Assembly (NCBI RefSeq): GCF_003001955.1
Contig: NZ_PVNH01000010.1
Coordinates: 244,893-308,892 of the forward strand
Origin: Prauserella shujinwangii
GTDB lineage: Bacteria > Actinomycetota > Actinomycetes > Mycobacteriales > Pseudonocardiaceae
Direction: 5' to 3'
Length of the DNA stretch: 64,000 nucleotides
The position numbers and the translations under genes are program-made. Below the pieces are notes generated by a model. That model searched no databases. It saw nothing but the letters and a program-made list of their open reading frames with translations, and was not told the origin of the DNA. Positions within the stretch are counted from its first letter, which is position 1; the number at the start of each line of letters is the position of its first letter. Positions 1-7,989 of the stretch are shown here, in pieces.

Positions 1-1282
1 TGTGGTAGTACCCGCCCGCGAACGCCGCCGCCGTGCGCTCCTCGTCGTCGGTGTAGCCCACCATGAGCCCGGTCGGCCGCCGGGACAGGTCGAGGCAGAT
101 CTCGCCCTCGTCGGCGGGCTGCCCGGTGAGCGGGTCGAGCAGCGTCACCGTGAACCCCGGCACGGCCCGGCCCATCGACCCCGGCTTGACGTGCTGGCCG
201 GGGGTGTTGGCGATCTGCACGCTGGTCTCGGTCTGGCCGAACCCGTCGCGGATCGTCACGCCCCACGCCTTGCCGATCTGCTCGATCACCTCGGGGTTGA
301 GCGGCTCCCCCGCGCCGACGACCTTCCTCGGCGGGGTCCGCAGCGCGCCGAGGTCGGCCTGGATGAGCATCCGCCAGACGGTGGGCGGTGCGCAGAAGCT
401 GGTGACGCCGCAGCGGTCCAGCTGTGCCATGAGGGCCGCCGGGTCGAACCGGGAGTAGTTGTAGAGGAACACCGTCGCCTCGGCGTTCCACGGCGCGAAC
501 ACGTTGCTCCAGGCGTGCTTGGCCCAGCCCGGCGAGGAGATGTTGAGGTGCACGTCCCCGGGTTCCAGGCCGATCCAGTACATCGTCGAGAGGTGGCCCA
601 CCGGGTACGAGGTGTGCGTGTGCTGCACGAGCTTCGGCTTGGCGGTGGTGCCGGAGGTGAAGTACAGCAGCAGCGGGTCGTCCGCGGCGGTCGGGCCGTC
701 GGGCGTGAAGTCCTCCGCCGCCGAGTACGCGTCCGCGAACGAGCGCCAGCCGTCCACCGGATCGCCCGCGACGATCCGCGTGTAGTCGCCGGGGACGTCG
801 GCGAACTTCCCGGCGTCGGCGGAGCGGACGACGACGTGCCGGGCGTCGCCGCGCTCCACCCGGTCCCGCAGGTCGGCGGGCCCGAGCAGGGTCGAGGCCG
901 GGATGATCACCGCGCCCAGCTTGATCGCGGCGAGGATGGTCTCCCACAGCTCGCCCTGGTTGCCGAGCATGAGGATGAGCCGGTCGCCGCGCCGCACGCC
1001 CTGCTCCCGCAGCCAGTTCGCCACCTGGGCGGACCGGCGGGACATCTCGGGGAAGGTCCAGCGGTTCTCCGAGCCGTCCTCCTCGACGATCCACAGGGCG
1101 GGGCGCTCGGCGTTGGCGGGATCGGCCGCGATGCGGTCGAACCAGTCGAGCGCCCAGTTGAACTCGGTGAACTCCGGCCAGGCGAAGTTCGCGTAGGCGG
1201 TGTCGTAGTCCTCGCGGTGGGCGAGCAGGTAGTCCCGCGCCGCGCGGAACTGCCCGTGGACGTCGGTGGCGCCGTTGCTCAC
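1..1282 (-). CDS. Acyl-CoA synthetase (AMP-binding), 3' end outside window
   Basis: ANL-superfamily ligase that activates a carboxylic acid to its CoA thioester through an acyl-adenylate. The first 427 residues are visible. The AMP-binding loop reads YFTSGTTAKPK near residue 195, and the A5 motif GFGQTET lies near residue 335. The GTG start at 1282 is preceded by GGAG. The reading frame runs off the left edge, so the C-terminal lid domain is not visible. The next gene upstream, 40 bp away on the same strand, is a crotonase-fold protein, which suggests a fatty or aromatic acid degradation unit. The resemblance is to medium-chain acyl-CoA ligases. The substrate cannot be read from the sequence. 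Confidence 0.9.
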   Translation of the reverse strand, partial: MSNGATDVHGQFRAARDYLLAHREDYDTAYANFAWPEFTEFNWALDWFDRIAADPANAERPALWIVEEDGSENRWTFPEMSRRSAQVANWLREQGVRRGDRLILMLGNQGELWETILAAIKLGAVIIPASTLLGPADLRDRVERGDARHVVVRSADAGKFADVPGDYTRIVAGDPVDGWRSFADAYSAAEDFTPDGPTAADDPLLLYFTSGTTAKPKLVQHTHTSYPVGHLSTMYWIGLEPGDVHLNISSPGWAKHAWSNVFAPWNAEATVFLYNYSRFDPAALMAQLDRCGVTSFCAPPTVWRMLIQADLGALRTPPRKVVGAGEPLNPEVIEQIGKAWGVTIRDGFGQTETSVQIANTPGQHVKPGSMGRAVPGFTVTLLDPLTGQPADEGEICLDLSRRPTGLMVGYTDDEERTAAAFAGGYYH

Positions 1283-1322
1283 GTTGGTCTCCTCGGTCGG
1301 CTGGGTCGGTGGGGTCGGCGTT

Positions 1323-2165
1323 TCACTCACCCCGGAACACAGGGTCCCGCCGTTCCATGAATGCTTGTACCGCCTCCTGGAGATCCCGGCTCGGCAGGAA
1401 CGCGGAGTTCCACGCGGAGACGTACCGCAGACCGGCCGCGACCTGCTGCTCGGTGTTCACCGACAGCACGTCCTTCACGCCCTGCACGACCAGCGGCGGG
1501 TTGGCCGCGATCTCGGCGGCGAGGTCGCGGGCGGCGGCCAGCACGGTCTCCGCGTCCGGGTACACGTCGTTGACCAGGCCGATCCGTTCGGCCCGCGCCG
1601 CGTCGATGTCCTTGCCGGTGAACGCGAGCTCCCGCAGGTGCCCCTCCCCGATGATCGCGCCGAGCCGCTGCAGGCTGCCCAGGTCGGCGACGATCGCGAC
1701 CTTCACCTCGCGGACACTGAACTTCGCGTCGGCGCTGGCCAGGCGGATGTCGGCGGCGCTGATCAGGTCCACGCCACCGCCGATGCACCAGCCGGCCACG
1801 GCCGCCACGACCGGCTTGCGGGTCGCCGCGACCGAGCCGACGGCGTCCTGCAGCCTGCGGACCTCGTCCAGGAACTTCGTCCGGGGCCCGGCCAGCGCCT
1901 CACCGCCCAGGTACTCGGCCCAGCTCGGCATCATCGCGGGCAGGTCGAGGCCGTAGGAGAAGTGGGCGCCACCGCCGGTGAGCACGATCGCCCTGACCTC
2001 CGGGTCGTCGTCCAGGGCGCCGAACACGAGTGGCAGCTCGCGCCAGAAGTCGGGCCCCATGGCGTTGCCCTTGCCCGGGCCGAGCAGCGTCACCTCGGCG
2101 ACATGCCCGGTGCGGTCCACCGTCATCGACACCAGGTCGCGCAGGTTGTCGGAGCTTCGAGTCAT
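1323..2165 (-). CDS. Enoyl-CoA hydratase/isomerase family, probable dienoyl-CoA isomerase
   Basis: Crotonase-fold protein of 280 residues. The segment CIGGGVDLISAADIR followed by VREVKVAIVADLGSLQRL keeps the Asp, Glu, Asp triad positions of delta3,5-delta2,4-dienoyl-CoA isomerase (ECH1), which shifts the double bonds of odd-position unsaturated fatty acids during beta-oxidation. This is family knowledge applied to visible residues. The ATG at 2165 was chosen because AGGA sits 8 nt upstream. ATG 2174 is an alternative, and the longer frame upstream lacks crotonase sequence. It is followed by the acyl-CoA ligase, consistent with one fatty acid catabolic unit, and is divergent from an alpha/beta hydrolase. 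Confidence 0.85.
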   Translation of the reverse strand: MTRSSDNLRDLVSMTVDRTGHVAEVTLLGPGKGNAMGPDFWRELPLVFGALDDDPEVRAIVLTGGGAHFSYGLDLPAMMPSWAEYLGGEALAGPRTKFLDEVRRLQDAVGSVAATRKPVVAAVAGWCIGGGVDLISAADIRLASADAKFSVREVKVAIVADLGSLQRLGAIIGEGHLRELAFTGKDIDAARAERIGLVNDVYPDAETVLAAARDLAAEIAANPPLVVQGVKDVLSVNTEQQVAAGLRYVSAWNSAFLPSRDLQEAVQAFMERRDPVFRGE

Positions 2166-2254
2166 GCCTGTCATCCTGACGTACGCCATTGGCGACCTGC
2201 CAGCGGCTACGGTGAGCGCACGGCTTCCGCCGAGTGGGAAGGACGGTGACCGCG

Positions 2255-3130
2255 ATGAGCAGCCTGCCCGCACCGAACGAGCCGCCGCCCGCACCGGCGC
2301 CACCGCGGGCTTCCCGGGTCCGGCCGCTGGAGCTGGCGGGTGCGTTCACGTGCGGAGGTCACCGCCTCGCCTACACCGAGTACGGGGCGGGCGACGCCGT
2401 CGTGGTGCTCACCCACGGGATCATGTTCAGCCGGCGGATGCACACCCCGCTCGCGCGCGAGCTGGCCGCGGCGGGCTACCGCGTGGTCACCCTCGACCTG
2501 CTCGGCCACGGCGAGTCGGACCGGCCGCACGACTCGTGGGAGTACTCGATGCCCGCGTTCGCCGAGCAGGCCGTGGCGCTGCTCGACCACCTCGGCGTGG
2601 ACCGGGCCGTGGTGGGCGGCACCTCGCTGGGCGCGAACGTGGCGCTGGAGGTCGCGGTGTCGGCGCCGGAGCGGCTGCACGGGATCGTCGTCGAGATGCC
2701 CGTGCTGGACAACGCGATCGTCGCCGGGTTGCTGACGTTCGGCCCGCTGCTGTTCGCCGCCCGGTTCGTGCCGCTGACCGTGCGCGCGGTCGGGGCGCTC
2801 GCCCGCGCGGTGCCGCGCGGCAGCCAGTGGGTCGACGTCGTCACCGACACCCTCGACCAGGAGCCGTCGGCCATGGCGGCACTGCTGCACGGCGTCCTGT
2901 TCGGCCGGGTGGCGCCGGAGCGGGCCCAGCGCCGCCGGATCACCGTGCCCGCGCTGGTGATCGGGCACGAACGGGATCCGATCCACCCGTTCGGCGACGC
3001 CGACACGCTGGCCGCGGACCTCCCGAGCGCCGAGTTCGTGCGGGCCCGCAGCCCGGTCGAGCTGCGCCTGCAGCCGGACCGGCTGACCGACGAGATCACC
3101 GCGTTCGTCGGCCGCTGCTACGGCCGCTGA
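2255..3130 (+). CDS. Alpha/beta hydrolase
   Basis: Protein of 291 residues with an alpha/beta-hydrolase fold. The nucleophile elbow reads GGTSLGANVALE near residue 130 (Ser in G-T-S-L-G), an HG oxyanion motif occurs in VLTHGIMFSRR, and HERDPIHPFGD carries the acid residue. The usual C-terminal catalytic His is not obvious in the short tail, so activity is uncertain. GGAAGG lies 11 nt before the ATG. The 3' end overlaps the convergent siroheme synthase gene by 13 bp. The substrate is unknown. Confidence 0.8.
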   Translation: MSSLPAPNEPPPAPAPPRASRVRPLELAGAFTCGGHRLAYTEYGAGDAVVVLTHGIMFSRRMHTPLARELAAAGYRVVTLDLLGHGESDRPHDSWEYSMPAFAEQAVALLDHLGVDRAVVGGTSLGANVALEVAVSAPERLHGIVVEMPVLDNAIVAGLLTFGPLLFAARFVPLTVRAVGALARAVPRGSQWVDVVTDTLDQEPSAMAALLHGVLFGRVAPERAQRRRITVPALVIGHERDPIHPFGDADTLAADLPSAEFVRARSPVELRLQPDRLTDEITAFVGRCYGR

Positions 3131-4347
3131 CCGGGCGCCAGCCCCGCGACCGGGCCGATCACGGTCACCGCGGGGGGCCGGATGCCCGCCTCCGCGGCGT
3201 CGGCGGCGATCTCCTTGAGCGTGGAGCGGACCACCCGCTGGCCGCGCATCGTGCCCTCCTGGATCATCGCGACCGGCGTGCCGGCGGGGCGGCCCGCCGC
3301 GAGCAGCGCGTCGGCGAACTGCCCGATGCGCTCGACGCCCATCATCAGCACGATCGTGCCGCGCATCCGGCCGAGGGCGTCCCAGTCGGTCAGCGACTGC
3401 TCGTGACCGGGCGGGACGTGCCCGGAGACGACCACGACCTCGTGCGCGACGCCACGGTGCGTGACGGGCACGTCGGCCACCGCGGGAACCGCGAAGGCAC
3501 TGGTGATGCCGGGCACGATGGTGACCGGCACGCCCGCCTCGGCGCAGGCGAGGACCTCCTCGAACCCCCGTCCGAAGACGTACGGGTCGCCACCCTTGAG
3601 CCGGACGACGAACCGGCCCGCCCGCGCGTTGTCCACGAGCGCGCTGTTGATCACGTCCTGGCTGGCCGCGCGACCGTACGGGATCTTGGCCGCGTCGATC
3701 ACCTCGACGTGCGGCGGCAGCTCGTCGAGCAGCTCGCGGGGGGCGAGCCGGTCGACCACCACGACGTCGGCCCTGGCGAGCAGCCGCCTGCCGCGCACGG
3801 TGATCAGCTCGGGGTCGCCGGGGCCGCCGCCGACCAGCGCGACGCCGGCCGGTTCACCGGAGGTGTCCAGGTCGGCGCCGGGGTCGGCGACGGTGCCCGC
3901 GCGCAGGCCGTCGAGCAGGTTGTCGCGGACGGTCGCCGAGCGGTGGTGGTTGCCGCCGGACAGCACGCCGACGAGCAGGCCGTCGTGCTCACCAGTGGCG
4001 GGGGTGACGGCGCTGCCCTCCGCCCCGGCGTCGGCCCGGACGCAGAACACCTTCTCGCGCTCGGCCTCGGCGCAGACGGCGGCGTTGACCGCGGGGTCGT
4101 CGGTGCAGGCCAGGGCGTACCAGGCGCCGGCGAGGTCGCCGTCGGCGTAGCGGCGCCCGTGCCAGGTGATCTCCCCGGCGTCCGCCATCGCGCTCACCGA
4201 GGGGGTGGTGTGCGGGGAGACGAGCTCCACCGCGGCTCCCGCCCGCACGAGCCGGGGCAGCCGCCGCTGGGCGACCGTGCCGCCACCGATCACGACGACC
4301 CGCCGCCCTTCGAGGTCCAGTCCGGCCAGGTAGTGCTCCTCCGCCAT
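3118..4347 (-). CDS. cysG: Siroheme synthase: precorrin-2 dehydrogenase plus uroporphyrinogen-III C-methyltransferase
   Basis: Two-domain protein of 409 residues. The N-terminal part (about 1-150) begins with the Rossmann motif VVVIGGGTVAQRR of the CysG-B dehydrogenase/ferrochelatase. The C-terminal part (about 165-400) is an SAM-dependent methyltransferase with VALVGGGPGDPELITVRG and VRLKGGDPYVFGRGFEE. It would convert uroporphyrinogen III to precorrin-2 and on towards siroheme, the cofactor of sulfite and nitrite reductases. At 409 residues it is somewhat shorter than enterobacterial CysG (457). The next gene upstream ends 160 bp away beyond a hairpin, so it probably has its own promoter. 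Confidence 0.93.
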   Translation of the reverse strand: MAEEHYLAGLDLEGRRVVVIGGGTVAQRRLPRLVRAGAAVELVSPHTTPSVSAMADAGEITWHGRRYADGDLAGAWYALACTDDPAVNAAVCAEAEREKVFCVRADAGAEGSAVTPATGEHDGLLVGVLSGGNHHRSATVRDNLLDGLRAGTVADPGADLDTSGEPAGVALVGGGPGDPELITVRGRRLLARADVVVVDRLAPRELLDELPPHVEVIDAAKIPYGRAASQDVINSALVDNARAGRFVVRLKGGDPYVFGRGFEEVLACAEAGVPVTIVPGITSAFAVPAVADVPVTHRGVAHEVVVVSGHVPPGHEQSLTDWDALGRMRGTIVLMMGVERIGQFADALLAAGRPAGTPVAMIQEGTMRGQRVVRSTLKEIAADAAEAGIRPPAVTVIGPVAGLAPGQRP

Positions 4348-4438
4348 GCGCCAAGCATGCCGGGCGGCTCCCGGACCGCCTCGTCAGGGTTGCGGAAGAG
4401 TGAGCAGCTCCTCACTCCCGTGTGCGGGCGGCGGCGCG

Positions 4439-4491
4439 GCAGTGAAGGCCACCTTCACTGCGCTCAACGCACCCAGGGTGGCCTTCACTGC
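4439..4491. terminator. Repeat-based hairpin downstream of rpsR
   Basis: A 15-bp perfect inverted repeat, GCAGTGAAGGCCACC at 4439-4453 and its complement at 4477-4491. The left half also contains a smaller palindrome, GCAGTGAAGG-CCA-CCTTCACTGC (4439-4461). It lies just past the rpsR stop codon. A role as a rho-independent-like terminator is inference, since there is no T-tract. Confidence 0.55.
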
Positions 4492-4507
4492 CGCCGGCGA
4501 CGTCCGG

Positions 4508-4759
4508 TCAGCCGCCGCGCTTCGGGGTGGGGTACGGCAGCAGGGCCATCTCCCTGGCGTTCTTGATCGCCACGGCGACCTCCCGCTGCTGCCGGGGCGT
4601 GAGCCCGGTGACGCGCCGGGCGCGGATCTTCCCCCGGTCGGAGAGGAACGTGCGCAGCAGCGCGACGTCCTTCCAGTCGACCTCCTCGATCCCGGCCGCG
4701 TGCAGCGGGTTGCGCTTGCGGCGGACCGGCCGGTACGGCTTCGGCATGTCGCTGCTCAC
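4508..4759 (-). CDS. rpsR: 30S ribosomal protein S18, zinc-independent paralogue
   Basis: S18 of 83 residues with the typical core [18 protein letters not shown] and [23 protein letters not shown]. It has no cysteine, whereas zinc-ribbon paralogues carry CxxC pairs. The GTG start at 4759 overlaps the rpsN stop as GTGA, the usual translational coupling; ATG 4747 is an alternative. It is the last gene of a four-gene unit (L28, L33, S14, S18) that matches the gene order of Zur-regulated alternative ribosomal protein operons in mycobacteria and streptomycetes. Confidence 0.95.
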   Translation of the reverse strand: MSSDMPKPYRPVRRKRNPLHAAGIEEVDWKDVALLRTFLSDRGKIRARRVTGLTPRQQREVAVAIKNAREMALLPYPTPKRGG

Positions 4760-5061
4760 CAGCTCGACTTCGTGACGCCGGGCAGTTCGCCGCGGTGGGC
4801 CATCTCCCGCAGCCGGATCCGGGAGAGCCCGAACGCGCGGAAGTACCCGCGCGGCCGCCCGTCGACGGCGTCGCGGTTGCGCAGCCGGGTCGGGCTGGAG
4901 TCGCGCGGCAAGGCCTGCAGCGCGGACACCGCGGCCGCTCGCTCGTCCCCGGTGGAGCGCGGCGAGCGGATCACCGCCTTCAGCTCCGCCCTGCGCTCGG
5001 CGTGCCGGGCCACCAGCACCCGCCGCCGGGCGTCCTGCGCGATCTTGGACTTCTTCGCCAT
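4756..5061 (-). CDS. rpsN: 30S ribosomal protein S14, zinc-independent form
   Basis: S14 of 101 residues starting [14 protein letters not shown], with the conserved C-terminal stretch [18 protein letters not shown]. It is the long form and contains no CxxC zinc motif, unlike the 61-residue zinc form normally found in actinobacterial spc operons. The ATG overlaps the last base of the rpmG stop. It binds 16S rRNA in the small-subunit head. Its position between L33 and S18 supports use under zinc limitation. Confidence 0.95.
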   Translation of the reverse strand: MAKKSKIAQDARRRVLVARHAERRAELKAVIRSPRSTGDERAAAVSALQALPRDSSPTRLRNRDAVDGRPRGYFRAFGLSRIRLREMAHRGELPGVTKSSW

Positions 5062-5225
5062 CAGCGCTCCTCCCGGTACTCGACGTGCCTGCGGACCACC
5101 GGGTCGTACTTGCGCAGGACCATCCGGTCGGGGTCGTTGCGCCGGTTCTTCCTGGTCACGTACGTGTGGCCGGTGCCGGCGGTGGAACGGAGCTTGATGA
5201 TCGGGCGGATGTCGTTGCGCGCCAT
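5061..5225 (-). CDS. rpmG: 50S ribosomal protein L33, zinc-independent form
   Basis: Complete L33 of 54 residues: [19 protein letters not shown] at the start, then [15 protein letters not shown] and a basic tail. The cysteine pairs of the zinc-binding L33 are absent. Its start is fused to the rpmB stop (ATG at 5225 within ATGA) and its own stop abuts rpsN. The tight packing shows one polycistronic message running from rpmB to rpsR. Confidence 0.95.
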   Translation of the reverse strand: MARNDIRPIIKLRSTAGTGHTYVTRKNRRNDPDRMVLRKYDPVVRRHVEYREER

Positions 5226-5461
5226 CAGAACTTCTCCCCCCGCGCCCGCAGGCCGGCGACCACGGCGTCGATCCCTCGCTTGTCGATCGTCCGCATCCCC
5301 TTGACCGACACCCGCAGCCGGACCCAGCGGCCCTCGCTCGGCACCCAGTACCGGCGGGTCTGCAGGTTCGGCTCCCAGCGCCGCGACGTCCGCCGGTGTG
5401 AGTGCGACACCTGCTTGCCGTATCCCGGCCTGCGGCCGGTGACCTGGCACACGGCTGACAT
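5225..5461 (-). CDS. rpmB: 50S ribosomal protein L28, alternative paralogue
   Basis: L28 of 78 residues starting [29 protein letters not shown], cut here to its recognisable N-terminal block, followed by [29 protein letters not shown]. Only one cysteine is present (residue 5), so no zinc site can form. GGGAGGG lies a few bases before the ATG. It is the first gene of the minus-strand operon and faces the CobW-like gene across 49 bp. Confidence 0.94.
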   Translation of the reverse strand: MSAVCQVTGRRPGYGKQVSHSHRRTSRRWEPNLQTRRYWVPSEGRWVRLRVSVKGMRTIDKRGIDAVVAGLRARGEKF

Positions 5462-5470
5462 GCACCCTCC

Positions 5471-5506
5471 CAAATGGTTTTGGTTTTCGTTTTCAATTAC
5501 AGTACA
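5471..5506. promoter_or_regulatory. Divergent AT-rich promoter with candidate Zur operator
   Basis: The only AT-rich tract in the area. On the minus strand it reads ATTGAAAACGAAAACCA (plus coordinates about 5480-5496), which keeps the TGAAAA half and the closing CA of the actinobacterial Zur box but not a full palindrome. On the plus strand TACAGT (5498-5503) is a good -10 element that would place the transcript start at or next to GTG 5511, implying a leaderless message. Zur control is inferred from the genes it separates. Confidence 0.45.
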
Positions 5507-5510
5507 CGCC

Positions 5511-6761
5511 GTGACCGAGAACGACCGAGTACCCCTCACCCTGATCAGCGGCCTGTCCCCCGGGCCGGCCCTGCGGCTGGCCGACCTGCTGCACCACGCC
5601 GACCGCGCCACCGCGGTCGTGCACTACGACCTGCGCCAGGTGGAGCGCGGCATCGTGCACCGGAGGCTGCGGCTCGGCCCCCGTGACCAACTCACCGCGC
5701 TGGAACTGGGCCACGGCTGCGTGTCGTGCACGCTGCGCGAGGACCTGCTGCCCCTGCTGCGCAGGCTCAGCGGCATGCCGCAGGTCCGCCGCATCGCCGT
5801 CCACCTCGACGAGGCCATGGAGCCCGAACCGGTGTGCTGGGCCCTGGAGCACGTGCTGGTCGGTGACCGCCCGGTGAGCACGGACGTGGAGATCGACGCC
5901 GTGGTGACGGTGCTCGACAGGACGACCTGGCTCGACGACGCCACCGGCGACGACACGCTCGCCGACCGCGGCCTGCGCGCGAGCCCCGACGACGAGCGGA
6001 CACTCGCCCAGGTGGCCCTGTCCCAGGTGGAGTTCGCCGACGTCCTCGTGCTCGCGGGAGCGGCGCCGGACGCCTGGCACGCGGCCCGCACCGGAGCGGT
6101 GCTGGACCGCGTCGCGCCCACGGCCGCGCTGGTCGAGCTGACCGGTCTGGACCCGGCCGGGCTGCGTGCCGCCGTCCCCGCCGGTGCGCGGCGCGGCACC
6201 CTCGTCGACCCGCACGGCCCGCTGCTCGCCGGGCAGCCGCCGCTGCACGCCGACTGCGGCATCGCCGTCCTCACCTTCACCGAACGCAGGCCCTTCCACC
6301 CGGAGCGGCTCCACGACGCCCTCGACGTCCTGCTCGACGGCGTCGTGCGCACCCGGGGCCGCGCGTGGGTGGCCAGCAGGCCGGACACCGCGCTGTGGCT
6401 CGAGTCCGCGGGCGGCGGACTCGGCATCGGCAACGCCGGGCCGTGGCTGGACTCTCCCGGCGGGCCCGCGTGGGAGGACGTGTCCCCCGAGCGGAGGGCC
6501 CTCGCGTCACTGCGCTGGGACCCGGTGTTCGGTGACCGCGCCCAGGAGCTGGTGGTCGTGACCCACCAGGCGGCACCGGCCGAGATCGAGGCCGCCCTGC
6601 GCGGCGCCCTGCTCACCGATGCCGAGCTCGCGGAGGGCCGCACGGCGTGGCGGGCCTATCCCGACCCGTTCGGCGAGTGGCACACCGAGCCGTGCGAGGA
6701 CACCGAGGACAGGCAGCACCCCGGCGTCTCCGTCAACCAGGGAAGGGACGAGCGCCCGTGA
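5511..6761 (+). CDS. CobW/COG0523-like protein with degenerate P-loop, possible MRF-type ribosome hibernation partner
   Basis: Protein of 416 residues related to G3E/COG0523 GTP-binding metallochaperones. It has the metal-site region [16 protein letters not shown] (CxxC form) near residue 65 and a CobW C-terminal-like domain around [17 protein letters not shown]. The N-terminal loop that should read GxxGxGKT/S reads [15 protein letters not shown], so the phosphate-binding Lys and Thr/Ser are missing and GTP hydrolysis is doubtful. It is translationally coupled (GTGA) to alternative L31. Mycobacterial MRF (MPY recruitment factor) is encoded in a Zur-controlled alternative ribosomal operon and helps hibernation factor bind ribosomes; equivalence is inferred from context and the shared degenerate CobW look. 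Confidence 0.75.
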   Translation: MTENDRVPLTLISGLSPGPALRLADLLHHADRATAVVHYDLRQVERGIVHRRLRLGPRDQLTALELGHGCVSCTLREDLLPLLRRLSGMPQVRRIAVHLDEAMEPEPVCWALEHVLVGDRPVSTDVEIDAVVTVLDRTTWLDDATGDDTLADRGLRASPDDERTLAQVALSQVEFADVLVLAGAAPDAWHAARTGAVLDRVAPTAALVELTGLDPAGLRAAVPAGARRGTLVDPHGPLLAGQPPLHADCGIAVLTFTERRPFHPERLHDALDVLLDGVVRTRGRAWVASRPDTALWLESAGGGLGIGNAGPWLDSPGGPAWEDVSPERRALASLRWDPVFGDRAQELVVVTHQAAPAEIEAALRGALLTDAELAEGRTAWRAYPDPFGEWHTEPCEDTEDRQHPGVSVNQGRDERP

Positions 6762-7021
6762 GGAAAGGCATCCACCCCGACTACCACCCGGTGGTGTTCC
6801 AGGACTCGTCGACCGGCGACGCGTTCCTCACCCGGTCGACCATCACCTCCGACCGCACGATCGAGTGGAGCGACGGCAACACCTACCCGCTCGTGCTGGT
6901 CGACGTGAGCTCGTGGTCGCACCCGTTCTGGACCGGGACGCGGCGCATCATGGACACGGCGGGACAGGTGGAGAAGTTCCATCGCCGCTACGGCAGGCGA
7001 GGACAGGGAGGCGCGAGGTAG
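6758..7021 (+). CDS. rpmE2: 50S ribosomal protein L31 type B (zinc-independent)
   Basis: L31 of 87 residues beginning [20 protein letters not shown], with the type B signature [13 protein letters not shown]. The four-cysteine zinc site of type A L31 is absent. GTG 6758 overlaps the stop of the CobW-like gene (GTGA). The TAG stop directly precedes the rpmF start, so three genes are packed without spacing. Type B L31 replaces the zinc form on ribosomes during zinc starvation in several bacteria. Confidence 0.95.
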   Translation: MRKGIHPDYHPVVFQDSSTGDAFLTRSTITSDRTIEWSDGNTYPLVLVDVSSWSHPFWTGTRRIMDTAGQVEKFHRRYGRRGQGGAR

Positions 7022-7180
7022 ATGGCGGTTCCGAAGCGGAGGATGTCCCGCGCGAACACGCGGTCGCGGCGCGCGCGGTGGAAGGCCGAGGCACCGGACC
7101 TCGTTCCGGTCGTGGTGGACGGCGAGCGCAGGCTGGTGCCGCGCAGGCTCGTCCGGGACGCCCACCGGTCCGGCCGGTGA
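7022..7180 (+). CDS. rpmF: 50S ribosomal protein L32, cysteine-free form
   Basis: Short gene of 52 residues starting [21 protein letters not shown], shown here up to the diagnostic N-terminal block. The rest is [20 protein letters not shown] and contains no cysteine, while the usual L32 has a four-cysteine zinc ribbon. The ATG follows the L31 TAG with no gap, and its TGA overlaps the next GTG (GTGA). This completes a set of six zinc-sparing ribosomal proteins split between two divergent transcripts. Confidence 0.93.
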   Translation: MAVPKRRMSRANTRSRRARWKAEAPDLVPVVVDGERRLVPRRLVRDAHRSGR

Positions 7181-7989
7181 ACCCCGAGTGGGTGGGCGGC
7201 GTGTTCGACGCCGCCCACCACGAGTTCGCACACTGGTCGGCCCGCCTGTGGCGGCCGCTCGGCGAGATCACCGCGGCCGTCGCCCGGCCCGCTCCTGGCG
7301 AACGCGTCCTCGACGCGTGCTGCGGCGCGGGCGCGTCCGCGATCCCCGCCGCGGTGGCGGTGGGCGGCGGGGACGAGGGTGGCACCGTGGACGCCGTGGA
7401 CGTGTCCGGTTCGCTGCTGGAGCTGGGGCGGCGTGAGGCGGCCGAGCGCGGCCTGGACCGGATCCGGTTCACGCGGGCTGACGTGCTCGGCTGGCGGGGC
7501 GGCCCGTACGACCTCGTGCAGTGCTGCTACGGCGTGTTCTTCTTCCCCGACATGGACGCGGGCACGCGGCGGCTGCTCGGCCTGCTGCGCCCCGGCGGGC
7601 GGCTCGCGGTGAGCACGTGGCTGCGGGACGGTATGGCGCGGCTCGTGCCGATCGGCCGGGCGGCGGCGCTGCCCGAGCGGCCGGAGCTCGCCGAGTCGGC
7701 CGGGCAGCCCGACCCGAGTGCCCGGGTGAACACGCCGGAGCGGCTGCGCGACTGGCTCGGTTCCCTCGGCCTGCGCGACGTCGAGGTGCACGAGGTGCGG
7801 TTCGAGCAGCCGCTGCACCCCGATGACGCGTGGACGTTCCTGCTCAACGCGGCGATGCGCGGGTTCGTGGCGGGACTCGACGAACCCGCGCTGGACCGGG
7901 TGCGGACGCGGTTCCTCGACGGCCTCCGCGGCGCGGGAATCGACACGCTCGACGCCAGCTCCCTCGTCGGCGTCGGGCGCGTGTCATGA
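7177..7989 (+). CDS. Class I SAM-dependent methyltransferase
   Basis: Protein of 270 residues with Rossmann motif [17 protein letters not shown] near residue 45, an acidic loop at VDAVDVSGS and motif post-[23 protein letters not shown]. It resembles small-molecule (UbiE/COQ5-type) methyltransferases more than rRNA methylases. GTG 7177 overlaps the rpmF stop by 4 nt, so it is translationally coupled to the zinc-sparing ribosomal genes. Whether it modifies ribosomes or a metallophore-like molecule is open. Its 3' end meets a convergent decarboxylase gene. Confidence 0.85.
   Translation: MNPEWVGGVFDAAHHEFAHWSARLWRPLGEITAAVARPAPGERVLDACCGAGASAIPAAVAVGGGDEGGTVDAVDVSGSLLELGRREAAERGLDRIRFTRADVLGWRGGPYDLVQCCYGVFFFPDMDAGTRRLLGLLRPGGRLAVSTWLRDGMARLVPIGRAAALPERPELAESAGQPDPSARVNTPERLRDWLGSLGLRDVEVHEVRFEQPLHPDDAWTFLLNAAMRGFVAGLDEPALDRVRTRFLDGLRGAGIDTLDASSLVGVGRVS

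Noticed and set aside
1978..4566. An 862-codon open frame on the plus strand
   Set aside because: It overlaps the hydrolase out of frame and lies antisense to siroheme synthase; the product is repetitive and matches no family.
5480..5496. A perfect Zur box
   Set aside because: Only one half-site (TGAAAA) is good; the second half lacks TTTTCA, so it is listed only as a candidate.
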